Notes: a model not told the origin generated them from the sequence alone. Positions 34,282-43,327 are shown, counted from the stretch's first letter. The stretch is 48,767 nucleotides of DNA from Longimicrobiales bacterium (GCA_035461765.1 DATHUY010000169.1:1-48767), one strand, 5' to 3'. Numbers and translations are program-made.

Positions 34282-35331
34282 ATGCCTGAGCATCTCGACA
34301 TCGGCGCGCCGTGCGAGATTGCGATCGTCATGCTGAGTGCACTCGGCGACGCAGTGCACGTGCTGCCCGTGGTGAACGCACTCAAGCGCACGTGGCCGGA
34401 GTCGCGCATCACGTGGGTGATCCAGCCGGTGCCGTACCAGCTCGTGAAGGGTCACGAGAACGTGGACGAGTTCGTGCTGTTCCGGCGCCGGCGCGGGACG
34501 GACGCATGGCGCTCGTACGTGGAGCTCTCCCGCACGCTCGGCGACCGGCGTTTCGATCTGCTCATCAACCTCCAGGTCTATCTGAAGGCGGGCCTGATCA
34601 CATCGGTCATGAAGGCGGATGTGAAGCTGGGCTTCGACCGGCGACGCGCGCGCGACATGAACTGGCTGTTCACCACGCATCGCATTCCGCCGCGCCCGAC
34701 CGGCCACGTACAGGATCAGTACTTCGAGTTCATAGAGTATCTCGGTGTCGATCCCGAGCCCGTCGAGTGGCGCCTGCGCATAACCGACGAGGAGCGCGCG
34801 GCGCAGCGCGCGTATTTCGGCGCATTCGACCGTCCCGTGGCCGGCGTGGTCGTGGGTACCAGCAAGCTGGAGAAGAACTGGGCGCCGGAGCGGTACGCGC
34901 GGCTGCTGGAGGCGCTCGAGCTGGATTTCGGCATGCGGCCCGTGCTCCTAGGCGGACCGTCCCCCGCGGAGCAGGCCGCGGCGGAGCGGGTGATGCGCGA
35001 GACTAAGGCAAACGCGGTCGACGCGCTCGCGGACGACGTCCGCCGTCTGCTGTGGCTGCTCGACGGCAGCGCGCTCGTCATCAGTCCGGATACCGGCCCG
35101 CTGCACATCGCACGCGCGCTCGACCGTCCGGTCGTCGGTCTGTACGGCTACACGAATCCGAAGCGGTACGGGCCGTATCGCCGGCCGGAGCAGGTGGTGG
35201 ACGGGTACGCCCGGTTCGTGGGCGAGGACTACTCCCTGAACCAGAAGTACCGGGCGGACGGGATGGACCGGGTGACGGTGGAGATGGTCCTGGCCGGCGT
35301 GCAGCGCGTGCTGGGTCGTCAGGTCGGCTGA
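34282..35331 (+). CDS. GT9-family glycosyltransferase (heptosyltransferase-like)
   Basis: A 349-residue protein with GT-B fold. The N-terminal half begins EIAIVMLSALGDAVHVLPVV, the classic ALGD motif of GT9 heptosyltransferases, and TWVIQPVPYQLVKG. The C-terminal half contains VVVGTSKLEKNWAPERYARL, VLLGGPSPAEQAAAE and ALVISPDTGPLHIARAL, the nucleotide-sugar binding motif. GT9 enzymes add heptose or similar sugars to the LPS core on the cytosolic face. A second GT9 gene lies 3.4 kb downstream. Confidence 0.9.
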   Translation: MPEHLDIGAPCEIAIVMLSALGDAVHVLPVVNALKRTWPESRITWVIQPVPYQLVKGHENVDEFVLFRRRRGTDAWRSYVELSRTLGDRRFDLLINLQVYLKAGLITSVMKADVKLGFDRRRARDMNWLFTTHRIPPRPTGHVQDQYFEFIEYLGVDPEPVEWRLRITDEERAAQRAYFGAFDRPVAGVVVGTSKLEKNWAPERYARLLEALELDFGMRPVLLGGPSPAEQAAAERVMRETKANAVDALADDVRRLLWLLDGSALVISPDTGPLHIARALDRPVVGLYGYTNPKRYGPYRRPEQVVDGYARFVGEDYSLNQKYRADGMDRVTVEMVLAGVQRVLGRQVG

Positions 35332-35346
35332 GGGGTATCACCAGAG

Positions 35347-36915
35347 ATGGCAGCCATCCCACGACGCATACTCTGGATCGACGACGAGGTTGAGCTGTTC
35401 GAGCCGCACCTGCTCTTCCTGCGGCAGCGCGGTTACGAGGTGGACACGACGACGAACGGCGACGACGCGCTCGATCTCGCGCGCACGCAGACGTACGACC
35501 TGGTGCTGCTCGATGAGCAGATGCCGGGTCGGCGCGGTCTCGACGTGCTTGGTGAGCTGCGCCGCGAGGAGCCGCATGCGCGCGTGGTGATGGTGACGAA
35601 ATCGGAGGAGGACCGCACGATGGTCGAGGCCATCGGCCGTCGCGTGGACGACTACCTCGTGAAGCCGGCGTCGCCACGGCAGGTGCTTTCGGTGGTCACG
35701 CGGCTGCTGGAGGGGCAGCAGATCCGCCAGCAGCGGGCCGCCCAGGATTTCGCGGCACGGTTTGGCCAGCTGTCGCGCATGCGCGCCGAGGCGGAATCCT
35801 GGGAGCACTATTTCGCCGTGTACGACGAGCTGGTGGACTGGGATCTCCGGCTGCATCAGGCGGACGAACGGGGACTGGTCGATACGGTCAAGTCGCTCCT
35901 GTCGGAGCTGCGCCGCGATTTCGGCATTCATGTCGCCAGGAAGTACGGCGACTGGCTGAGCGGGACCGGGAGCAGGCCGCCGCTGTCCGTGGACGTCGTG
36001 AAGCGTGCGGTCGTTCCGAATCTCGTGGCGGGACGGCCTCTGCTCTTCGTGGTCATCGACTGCATGCGCCTGGACCAGTGGCGCACCATCCGGCCGCTGC
36101 TGGGGCGCAACTTCGACATGGAGGAGTCGCTGTACGCGAGCATTCTGCCGACGGCGACGCCATATTCGCGCAACGCCATCTTCAGCGGCCAGTTCCCGGA
36201 CGAGATCGCGGCCGCGCGGCCGGAATGGTGGAAGATCGAGGAGGGCAGCCTCAACGCATTCGAGGACGACCTGCTGCGCGAGCAGCTGCGGAGGCTGACC
36301 GGCCGCGATGTGCCGGTGCACTACGAAAAGGTGTTCACGGACGCCGACAGCGATGACCTGGTAGCGCGCGTGCGCGGAGCGTTGCGCGGCGATGGCGTGG
36401 TTGCGGTTGTGTTCAACTTCGTGGACCTGCTGACGCACGGCCGCAGCGAGTCGGCCATCCTGATGGAAGTGGCACGTGATGTCGAGGCCCTGCGCGCGCT
36501 GACGAAACAGTGGTTCGAGCGATCTTCCGCAGCACGTGTGCTGCGGGAGGCGGCCGCTGCGCGCGCCACGACGATCGTGACGACCGACCACGGGTCGATC
36601 CATTGCGAGCGTCCCGTAACGGTGTTCGCACGCCGCGATGCGACCGCGAATCTCCGCTACAAGTTCGGTCAGGATCTGCGTGCGGAGGATCGCAGCGCCG
36701 TATACTCCGTGAACGACGAGAAGACGCTCCGCTTTCCACCCGGCAGCCTCGCGATGAACTACATCTTCGCGCTGGAGGACTATTTCTTCGTGTACCCGAC
36801 CAAGCTGCGCGAGTACCAGGCACGTTACCGCGGCTCGTTCCTGCACGGCGGGGTGAGTCCGGAAGAGATGGTGCTGCCGCTGGCGGTGCTGACCCCGCGA
36901 CCGGGATTGCGCTGA
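35347..36915 (+). CDS. Response regulator with PglZ phosphodiesterase output domain (PorX-like)
   Basis: A 522-residue protein. Residues 1-125 are a receiver domain with acidic pair Asp12/Asp13, phospho-acceptor Asp56 (LVLLDEQMPG), Thr83 and Lys105 (DYLVKPASP). Residues about 230-515 are a PglZ domain of the alkaline phosphatase superfamily: metal Asp238 in FVVIDCMRLD, nucleophile region LPTATPYSRNAIFSG (Thr269/Thr271), FNFVDLLTHGRSES, IVTTDHGSIHCERPV and a closing GGVSPEEMVLPLAV. This is the PorX architecture, a response regulator known in Bacteroidota to control type IX secretion and to degrade oligonucleotides. Here it sits inside an LPS gene cluster. Confidence 0.93.
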   Translation: MAAIPRRILWIDDEVELFEPHLLFLRQRGYEVDTTTNGDDALDLARTQTYDLVLLDEQMPGRRGLDVLGELRREEPHARVVMVTKSEEDRTMVEAIGRRVDDYLVKPASPRQVLSVVTRLLEGQQIRQQRAAQDFAARFGQLSRMRAEAESWEHYFAVYDELVDWDLRLHQADERGLVDTVKSLLSELRRDFGIHVARKYGDWLSGTGSRPPLSVDVVKRAVVPNLVAGRPLLFVVIDCMRLDQWRTIRPLLGRNFDMEESLYASILPTATPYSRNAIFSGQFPDEIAAARPEWWKIEEGSLNAFEDDLLREQLRRLTGRDVPVHYEKVFTDADSDDLVARVRGALRGDGVVAVVFNFVDLLTHGRSESAILMEVARDVEALRALTKQWFERSSAARVLREAAAARATTIVTTDHGSIHCERPVTVFARRDATANLRYKFGQDLRAEDRSAVYSVNDEKTLRFPPGSLAMNYIFALEDYFFVYPTKLREYQARYRGSFLHGGVSPEEMVLPLAVLTPRPGLR

Positions 36916-36918
36916 CGC

Positions 36919-38721
36919 ATGAGGCAGTACATCCGACTGCTGAAGCAGCTGGCACCGTACAAGATGCTGCTGGTCGCGGCGCTGTTCGCCACGCTGATGT
37001 TCGCGGCGCTCGACACATTCAGCTTCGTCATGGTCTTCCCGTTCCTGCAGGCCCTCTTCGAGGGCGGCTCCGTGCAGCTGGATGGTGCGGGCGAGCGCAT
37101 CGAGGCGCTGCTCGAGAACACGATCGGCCGGCTGCTGGTCCCCGGCGCCGACCCGATGCAGGCGATCACGGCGCTGTGCATTGCCATCGCGATCGTGTTC
37201 CTGTTCAAGAACATCTTCGACTATCTGCGCCAGTATCTCGTGGTCCGACTCGAGCAGTCCGTGACGAGGGACCTGCGCAACATCGTCTACGGCCACCTGC
37301 TGGAGCTGGACCTCCGCTTCTATAATCGCACGCGCGCCGGCCAGATCATCAACCGCCTGACGAGCGATACGGATCTGCTGCGCACGATGGTGACGAAGAA
37401 CATCTCGACGTTCGTCACATCGGTGCTCCAGGTCGTGATCTCGATCTGGGTTCTGCTGGAGATTTCGTGGGAGCTCACGCTGCTCGCGCTGGTCGTGATG
37501 CCGATGACGTTCGGAATCTGGCGGCGCCTGCTCGCGCCGCTCCGGCGCGGCGACAGGCGGGTGCTGGAGCAGAGCGGCGAGGTGACCTCGCATCTGCAGG
37601 AGACGGTGTCCGGTGTCCGGCAGGTGAAGGCAGCAGCGGCGGAACGCTTCGAGTCGGTGCGCTTCCGCAACCTGACGGAGACATATTTCGGCAGCGTGGT
37701 CCGCACGGAGCGGATCCGCGCGCTCGCGAGCCCGCTGAGCGAGACCATGGGCGCGGTCGGCACGGTGCTCCTGCTCTGGTTCGGCGGGAGGATGGTCGTC
37801 GAGGGGCAGCTCACGGCCGGTGCCTTCATCGCATTCATCGCGATCAGCCTGAAGCTCTACCAGCCGGTGAAATGGCTGACGAAGTTCCCATCCATGGTAC
37901 AGCCGGGCCTGTCGGCGGCCGATAGGATCTTCGAGTTCCTCGACACACCGATCGAGATGGTCGACTCGCCGGGCGCGCGCCAGTTCGAGAGCGTGCGTGA
38001 TGCGATCCGTTTCGAGAATGTGTCATTCAGCTACACGTCCGACGCGCCGGTGCTGGCCGATGTATCGCTCACGGCGCGGCGCGGCACCGTGACGGCGCTC
38101 GTGGGGCCGAGCGGTGCGGGCAAGACGACGCTCGTCGATCTGGTGGCGCGCTTCTACGACCCGACCGGCGGCCGGATCACAATCGATGGCATCGACATCC
38201 GCGATTACAGCGTGAAGTCGCTACGCCGTCGCATGGGAGTGGTGACGCAGGAGACCGTGCTGTTCCACGACACCGTGCGCGCCAACATTGCCTATGCGCT
38301 GCCGGACGCTACACAGGACGGAGTCGAGCGCGCCGCACGCGCCGCGAACGCGCACGACTTCATCATGCAGATGCCGGACGGATACGACACGGTGCTCGGA
38401 GAACGCGGGACGCGCCTCTCGGGCGGGCAGCGCCAGCGCATTGCCATCGCACGCGCCATCCTGCGTGACCCGCCGATCCTGATCTTCGATGAGGCGACAT
38501 CGGCGCTCGACTCGGAATCGGAGAGGCTGGTGCAGGAGGCGATCGAGCACCTGCTCGAGGGCAGGACCGTGTTCGTGATCGCGCACCGACTGTCGACCAT
38601 ATTGAACGCCGACCAGATCGTGGCGATGGACGGCGGCAGAGTCGTGCAGCGCGGCACGCACGACGAGCTGCTCGCCGAAGGCGGGCTCTATCGCAAGCTG
38701 TACCGTCTCCAGCACCAGTGA
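36919..38721 (+). CDS. ABC transporter fusing membrane and ATPase domains (MsbA-type lipid A flippase)
   Basis: A 600-residue half-transporter. Six membrane helices occupy residues 1-310, followed by the ATPase: Walker A VGPSGAGKTTLVDL, the Q-loop GVVTQETVLFHDTVRANIAY, signature LSGGQRQRIAIARAIL, Walker B ILIFDEATSALDSESE and the switch His in VIAHRLSTI. It matches the MsbA/lipid exporter class that flips lipid A-core across the inner membrane. It starts 3 bp after the receiver-PglZ gene and precedes a GT9 gene and an acyltransferase, which supports a lipid A role. Confidence 0.92.
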   Translation: MRQYIRLLKQLAPYKMLLVAALFATLMFAALDTFSFVMVFPFLQALFEGGSVQLDGAGERIEALLENTIGRLLVPGADPMQAITALCIAIAIVFLFKNIFDYLRQYLVVRLEQSVTRDLRNIVYGHLLELDLRFYNRTRAGQIINRLTSDTDLLRTMVTKNISTFVTSVLQVVISIWVLLEISWELTLLALVVMPMTFGIWRRLLAPLRRGDRRVLEQSGEVTSHLQETVSGVRQVKAAAAERFESVRFRNLTETYFGSVVRTERIRALASPLSETMGAVGTVLLLWFGGRMVVEGQLTAGAFIAFIAISLKLYQPVKWLTKFPSMVQPGLSAADRIFEFLDTPIEMVDSPGARQFESVRDAIRFENVSFSYTSDAPVLADVSLTARRGTVTALVGPSGAGKTTLVDLVARFYDPTGGRITIDGIDIRDYSVKSLRRRMGVVTQETVLFHDTVRANIAYALPDATQDGVERAARAANAHDFIMQMPDGYDTVLGERGTRLSGGQRQRIAIARAILRDPPILIFDEATSALDSESERLVQEAIEHLLEGRTVFVIAHRLSTILNADQIVAMDGGRVVQRGTHDELLAEGGLYRKLYRLQHQ

Positions 38722-38722
38722 C

Positions 38723-39853
38723 ATGCCGGTGCGGATGATGGAAAGCATCGAGCGGGAGCCGCCGCGGCACATCTGCGTCGTGCTGCTGACCGGTCTGGGC
38801 GACGTGGTCCACGGGCTGCCGGTCGTCAACGCATTGCGGCGTGCGTGGCCGGACACGAACGTCACGTGGGTGGTCGAGCCGATGCCGGCGGGCATCCTCC
38901 AGCCTCACCCGTCGCTGGACCAGGTCATCGTCTACGAGAAGAAGCGCGGGGTGGCAGGCGTGCGCGACCTGCGACGACGCATGGCCCGTGAGCGGTTCGA
39001 TCTGGCCATCAACTTCAACATCTACTTCAAGAGCATCTTTCCGACGCTCTTTTCGCGTGCACCGGAGCGCTGGACGTTCGGGCGCGACCGTGCGCGCGAT
39101 GGCGTGTGGCTCGCCGGGAACCGGCACCTGCCCGCACGGCCGCGCCGACACACGCAGGACATGTTTCTGGAGTTCGTCGAGGTGCTCGGCGTGGATCCGT
39201 ACCCGCTCGAGTGGCGGCTCGAGATCACAGCGGCCGAGCGCGAGCAGCAGGCGCGGTTCGTCGATCAGCTTGGCGGACGGCGCGCGGTGGCGCTGGTACC
39301 GGCGTCGGCCAATGTGAAGAAGGACTGGCCCGCGGAACGGTATGTGGATGTCGTGGACGCCATCGAGATTGATCTGGGTGCACGCGCGGTACTGGTGGGC
39401 GGTCCCGGCGACCGCGAGGTCGAAGCGGCTCGTATCATCGAAGCCGAAGCATCGCAGCAACCGCTCTGGATGATGGGCGACGGCGTGCGCCGCCTGATCT
39501 GGATCCTGGATGCGTGTGCGGCGGCGGTCGCGCCCGATACGGGCCCGCTGCATATCGCGCGTGCGGTCGGCACGCCGGTCGTCGGTCTGTTCGGCCATAC
39601 GAACCCCTGGAGGGTGGGGCCGTACCGTGCATTCGAGGATCTGTGGATCGATGCGTACACGGAGCCGGGCGAAGGGCCGGACCCGTCGAATTTCACGCCG
39701 AAGCTGGGCCGCATGGAGACGATCGAGCCGCGCGCCGTGATCGAGAAGGTGGAGCGTGCGCTCCGATCGGAGCATGGCGCTGCTGCGGCGCTGGATCGGC
39801 CGCACGCTGGTAGATTGGATCGGATGCACGGCGGTGAGGGCGACGCGCGGTGA
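38723..39853 (+). CDS. GT9-family glycosyltransferase (heptosyltransferase-like), second copy
   Basis: A 376-residue protein, paralogous to the GT9 at 34282: HICVVLLTGLGDVVHGLPVV, TWVVEPMPAGIL, VALVPASANVKKDWPAERYV, VLVGGPGDREVEAAR and AAAVAPDTGPLHIARAV. Its C-terminus is about 25 residues longer (basic and His-rich). Having two GT9 genes suggests two successive core-sugar additions. It starts one base after the ABC gene's stop and overlaps the next gene (GTGA). Confidence 0.9.
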   Translation: MPVRMMESIEREPPRHICVVLLTGLGDVVHGLPVVNALRRAWPDTNVTWVVEPMPAGILQPHPSLDQVIVYEKKRGVAGVRDLRRRMARERFDLAINFNIYFKSIFPTLFSRAPERWTFGRDRARDGVWLAGNRHLPARPRRHTQDMFLEFVEVLGVDPYPLEWRLEITAAEREQQARFVDQLGGRRAVALVPASANVKKDWPAERYVDVVDAIEIDLGARAVLVGGPGDREVEAARIIEAEASQQPLWMMGDGVRRLIWILDACAAAVAPDTGPLHIARAVGTPVVGLFGHTNPWRVGPYRAFEDLWIDAYTEPGEGPDPSNFTPKLGRMETIEPRAVIEKVERALRSEHGAAAALDRPHAGRLDRMHGGEGDAR

Positions 39854-40806
39854 GGGACGAGACCGCTCGTGAACTGCTGGCGCGCGACCGCGTGCGCTTC
39901 CGCCATCGCGTGGAATACGCTGCGTTCCGTGCGGTGCTCGGCGGCAGCGAGCGCCTGAGCGATGAACGCGCGGCGGCGATGGGTGCGGCGCTCGGCCGAA
40001 TGGGATACCCGCTCGGCATCAAGCGCGATGTGGTGCACGCCAACCTGCGTATCGCGTTTCCGGACGCGGGCGCGGCATGGATCGAGCGGATCGCACGCGC
40101 CTCGTACGAGCATCTCGGTCGCGAGACCATGATGATGCTGCGGCTGGCGAGCATGTCGCGCGCGGATCTGATCGCGCGCACCCGCACTGTCAACGAGGCG
40201 GCCGCGCAGGCCGCGTTCGCGCGCGGCAAGGGCATCGTGGTGGTGGCCGGGCACCTGGGCAACTGGGAGATCGGCGCGGCGATGATGGCCGCGCGCGGCT
40301 ATGCGGTCGATGTCATCGCGAAGCGATCCGCCAATCCACTCTTCTATGAAAGGATACTGTCGGCGCGTGAACGGCTCGGTGTCGGCGTGATCGACTTCCA
40401 GCGGGCTACGCGGCAGGCGCTGCATGCACTGAGGTCCGGGCGCGCCGTTGCGTTCGCCGCGGACCAGCATGCCGGCCGTGCCGGCCTCTGGGTGCCGTTT
40501 TTCGGCAGGCTGGCGTCGACTTACCGCGGTCCGGCTCTCATGGCGCTGCGGACGGATGCGACCATGTTCCTGTCGATCCCGCTGCGGCTGGCGGACGGGA
40601 CGTACGAGATCACGCTCGAGCCGATCGAGGTGGAGCGGACCGGCGACATGGACGCCGACGTCCTGCGGCTGACGCGGGTATACACGCGGCGGCTGGAGGC
40701 GGCGGTCCGGGCGAATCCGGACCAGTACGTCTGGCAGCACCGCCGCTGGCGCGAGCCACCGCCCGGGATGCGGGTGGAGGAACCGGAGGCGCTGCCGGAG
40801 GTATGA
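39850..40806 (+). CDS. LpxL/HtrB-type lysophospholipid (lipid A) acyltransferase
   Basis: A 318-residue protein with GTG start overlapping the GT9 stop by 4 bp. It shows VVVAGHLGNWEIGAAMMAAR (the HxxxxE catalytic motif) and, later, AVAFAADQHAGRAGLWVPFF, typical of LpxL/HtrB. These enzymes add the secondary acyl chain to lipid A on the cytosolic face of the inner membrane. No clear membrane anchor is seen at its N-terminus. It is followed by an 86-bp gap with a candidate promoter. Confidence 0.9.
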   Translation: MRDETARELLARDRVRFRHRVEYAAFRAVLGGSERLSDERAAAMGAALGRMGYPLGIKRDVVHANLRIAFPDAGAAWIERIARASYEHLGRETMMMLRLASMSRADLIARTRTVNEAAAQAAFARGKGIVVVAGHLGNWEIGAAMMAARGYAVDVIAKRSANPLFYERILSARERLGVGVIDFQRATRQALHALRSGRAVAFAADQHAGRAGLWVPFFGRLASTYRGPALMALRTDATMFLSIPLRLADGTYEITLEPIEVERTGDMDADVLRLTRVYTRRLEAAVRANPDQYVWQHRRWREPPPGMRVEEPEALPEV

Positions 40807-40823
40807 TTTCGGGGTACAGGCCT

Positions 40824-40851
40824 TTGCCCGCCCGGGTGGAGGGCCTAGCTT
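40824..40851 (+). promoter_or_regulatory. Candidate promoter before the GT2 gene
   Basis: TTGCCC (40824-40829) and TAGCTT (40846-40851) are separated by 16 bp in the 86-bp gap between the acyltransferase and GT2 genes. Both resemble the boxes seen before the tRNA genes, so a start site about 35 bp before the GT2 start is plausible. Confidence 0.35.
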
Positions 40852-40892
40852 CCCATCGTGGCAGGACCAGTACACGAACGTAAGGGCTTCGT

Positions 40893-42512
40893 TTGATTTA
40901 CATCTGCATACCCACACACAACGAGCAGCAGACGGTCGGCGTCGTTCTCTGGAAGATCAGGCAGGTGTTCGCGGATTTCCCGCGTGACTACCAGCTGCTG
41001 GTGGCGGACGACGGGTCTACGGACAAGACGCCGGAAGTACTCGAGCCGTACACGCGCGTGCTGCCGCTGACGGTGATCCGGAGCGAGACGCGACAGGGCA
41101 GCGCCGCGAGCCTGGAGATGCTGCTGCGCGAAGCGGTGCGACGATCCGAGTATCCGAAGCGCGATGCGATCGTGACGCTGCAGGCGGATTTCTCGGAGGA
41201 GCCTGACGACCTGGTGCCGCTGGTGAAGCGGCTGGAGGCGGGGGCCGATGTAGCGGTCGGCAACAAGGTCAGCACGTCGAAGGATACGCGGGCCCGGAAG
41301 TTCGCGCGTTCGCTCGCGAAGTTCTTCATGCGGCGGCAGAAGTGGCCGGAGGGCGTGATGACGCCGTTCGAGGGTTTCCGCGCCTATCGTCTGTATGCGG
41401 TGAAGCGGGCGATCGAGGAGCGTGGTGCAGCGCGCCTGGTGCGGCACGACGGCTGGGCTGGCCATGCGGAGCTTCTGCGCGCGGTGCAGCCACATGCCCG
41501 CCGCGTGGACGTGGTCGATGTCGACGACAGGCCCGACCGCCTGCAGCGTCCGCGGCGTGAGAAGCCGTTCGGCTCGGCGATGCAGGTCCGGATGATGGCC
41601 TCCGGCGCGGAGCCCCCGGGCCTGGTGGGTGTAGAAGAGCTGGACCGGATTGCACTGACGGCGAGTCGGAGCCGGGAGAGGGCGGCCATTACGCCGCAGA
41701 GCATTCAGGCACGCGGAGCGCCGTCACGCACGAACGGCTCGCGCACGCGCCAGTCCGGCGGCTCCCGACGCGATCAGAACGGGCGTGCCCGTGCGCAGGG
41801 GAACGGGGCCGGCCGCAGTCGCGCCGAAGCGGGCGAGACCCGCCCGCGCCGCGAGCGCCCGGCCCAGGCGGAGGGTCGCACGAAGCAGAAGAGCGACGAG
41901 GGCCGCGACCAGGCACGATCACGGCAGCCGGAGGGCAGGCGTCGTCAGCCGCGGGATCCGGTGGCTGCTGCGGCGCCGGAAGAGCAGGATGTGCGCGCGG
42001 AGCAGGCGGCGGAGGGCGCAGTAAGCCCGGACGCGGCCGCACCGCCGAAGCGGAAGCGCCGCCGCCGCAAGCGCGGCGGGCAGGGACGCTCCGGGGGCGC
42101 GCAGGATCAGAACGCAGCGCAGGACGGTCTGCCGGAGTCAGGCAGTAACGGCGAACCCGCTGGTGTACAGGGGTCCGGCTCCGAGGCGCGGGCCGGCAGC
42201 ACCGAGGGCGCCACGGAGGGTGACTCGACCGGTCCCGAGGGGGAGTCCTCGACCGGCCCGAAGAAGCGCCGTCGGCGCGGCGGCCGGCGGGGCGGCCGAG
42301 GTCGACGGAAGCCGCGTCCTGAGGGTGGCGTGGACGGGGAAGGCACCGGTGATGCAGGGACGGGCGGGAACGATGGCGAATCGCCCGATGCGTCGGACCG
42401 AGCCGCGACGGAACGTCCGTCCGCTGGCGCAGCGGACCGGCAGCGTGCCGAATCGGGAAGTGCGTCCGAGCGGTCGACTCCGGAGCCTGTCGCCCGCGCA
42501 GAGAACGACTGA
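40893..42512 (+). CDS. GT2 glycosyltransferase with long basic disordered tail
   Basis: A 539-residue protein with TTG start (TAAGGG 8 nt upstream). Residues 1 to about 230 are a GT-A family 2 domain: IYICIPTHNEQQTVGVVLWK, VADDGSTDKTPEVL (DDG motif), TLQADFSEEPDDLV and VGNKVSTSK. After about residue 240 it becomes low-complexity Arg/Gly/Glu/Ala/Pro-rich, with blocks such as PPKRKRRRRKRGGQGR and KKRRRRGGRRGGRGRRKPRP resembling the RNA-binding tails of RNase E. It lacks the C-terminal membrane helices of many GT2 dolichol-type enzymes. It probably makes a lipid-linked or LPS sugar; the tail's function is unknown. Confidence 0.85.
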   Translation: MIYICIPTHNEQQTVGVVLWKIRQVFADFPRDYQLLVADDGSTDKTPEVLEPYTRVLPLTVIRSETRQGSAASLEMLLREAVRRSEYPKRDAIVTLQADFSEEPDDLVPLVKRLEAGADVAVGNKVSTSKDTRARKFARSLAKFFMRRQKWPEGVMTPFEGFRAYRLYAVKRAIEERGAARLVRHDGWAGHAELLRAVQPHARRVDVVDVDDRPDRLQRPRREKPFGSAMQVRMMASGAEPPGLVGVEELDRIALTASRSRERAAITPQSIQARGAPSRTNGSRTRQSGGSRRDQNGRARAQGNGAGRSRAEAGETRPRRERPAQAEGRTKQKSDEGRDQARSRQPEGRRRQPRDPVAAAAPEEQDVRAEQAAEGAVSPDAAAPPKRKRRRRKRGGQGRSGGAQDQNAAQDGLPESGSNGEPAGVQGSGSEARAGSTEGATEGDSTGPEGESSTGPKKRRRRGGRRGGRGRRKPRPEGGVDGEGTGDAGTGGNDGESPDASDRAATERPSAGAADRQRAESGSASERSTPEPVARAEND

Positions 42513-42522
42513 AGGAGTGAGC

Positions 42523-43305
42523 ATGAGGATCATCGCAACCGCTCTGCTGCTGGCCGCCGTGGTGCCGGGAGTCGAAGCGCAGAACCACGCGTCGACGCCG
42601 GCGTCGCGGAATGCAGTTGCGCGGGTCCCGTTCGGCCCCGGCGAGCGCCTGGACTACCGCATCACGTACGGCATCCTCGGCAAGCGCGGTAACGCGTCGA
42701 CCGAGGTGGTCGGGGTCGAGGACATTCGCGGCCGCGAGTCGTACCATCTCAGCTTCCGCATGAAGGGTGGAGCGCTCGGCTGGAGCATGGACGACCTCCA
42801 GGAGTCGTGGCTCGACGTGCAGCGACTCTATGCCCATCGCTTCAAGCAGGTAATCAATCAGACGACGTACGATCGGCTGCGGACGCTGGACTTTTATCCG
42901 GCGGACGGCGTATGGCGGATGGTCGAGCAGGTCCGCGAGGGCGAGCTCGCGACGGAAATGCCACTCGACGACGTGTCGTTCCTCTACTGGGCGCGCACGC
43001 TGCCGTTCGAAGTCGGACAGACGTACGAGTTTCGGCGGTACTACAAGCCGGAGGGTAATCCCGTCGTGCTGAAGGTGCTGCGTCGGGAGCGTGTAAAAGT
43101 GCCCGCAGGCACGTTCGACACCGTGGTCGTGCAGCCGCTGATCCGCACTAGCGGGCTGTTCGGCGATGGCGGGCGGGCCGAGGTCTACTTCACCGATGAC
43201 GAGCGTCGCCTGATCGTGCTGATCAAGACGCGCATGTCGATCGGCACGATGCAGCTGCAACTGGAGAAGTACGCGCCGGGCGAGAAGCTCGCGGGCGCGA
43301 GGTGA
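42523..43305 (+). CDS. DUF3108-domain exported protein
   Basis: ATG 42523 has GAAGGAG 5 nt upstream and begins a signal peptide (MRIIATALLLAAVVPGVEAQ). The 260-residue product has the DUF3108 pattern: GERLDYRITYGILGKRGNAS, then a repeated two-layer beta sheet (LGWSMDDLQESWLDVQRLYA, RYYKPEGNPVVLKVLRRERV, GRAEVYFTDDERRLIVLIKT). DUF3108 is a periplasmic domain of unknown function, often near LPS and lipoprotein genes, possibly lipid-binding. It is 10 bp after the GT2 gene. Confidence 0.88.
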   Translation: MRIIATALLLAAVVPGVEAQNHASTPASRNAVARVPFGPGERLDYRITYGILGKRGNASTEVVGVEDIRGRESYHLSFRMKGGALGWSMDDLQESWLDVQRLYAHRFKQVINQTTYDRLRTLDFYPADGVWRMVEQVREGELATEMPLDDVSFLYWARTLPFEVGQTYEFRRYYKPEGNPVVLKVLRRERVKVPAGTFDTVVVQPLIRTSGLFGDGGRAEVYFTDDERRLIVLIKTRMSIGTMQLQLEKYAPGEKLAGAR

Positions 43306-43327
43306 TGTTGCAGAGCAGAGCACGAAC

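Noticed and set aside
35347-36915. PglZ domain as part of a BREX or Pgl phage-defence system
   Set aside because: No PglX, BrxC, BrxL or methyltransferase neighbour exists; the N-terminus is a receiver domain, and flanking genes are LPS-related. PorX-type is a better fit.
35338-37593. A 751-codon open frame on the minus strand through the receiver-PglZ and ABC genes, and similar long minus-strand frames at 14230-15924 and 39265-40917
   Set aside because: Shadows of plus-strand genes. High GC makes stop codons rare on the opposite strand; the translations are Arg/His-rich with no domain, and the plus-strand frames carry intact motifs.
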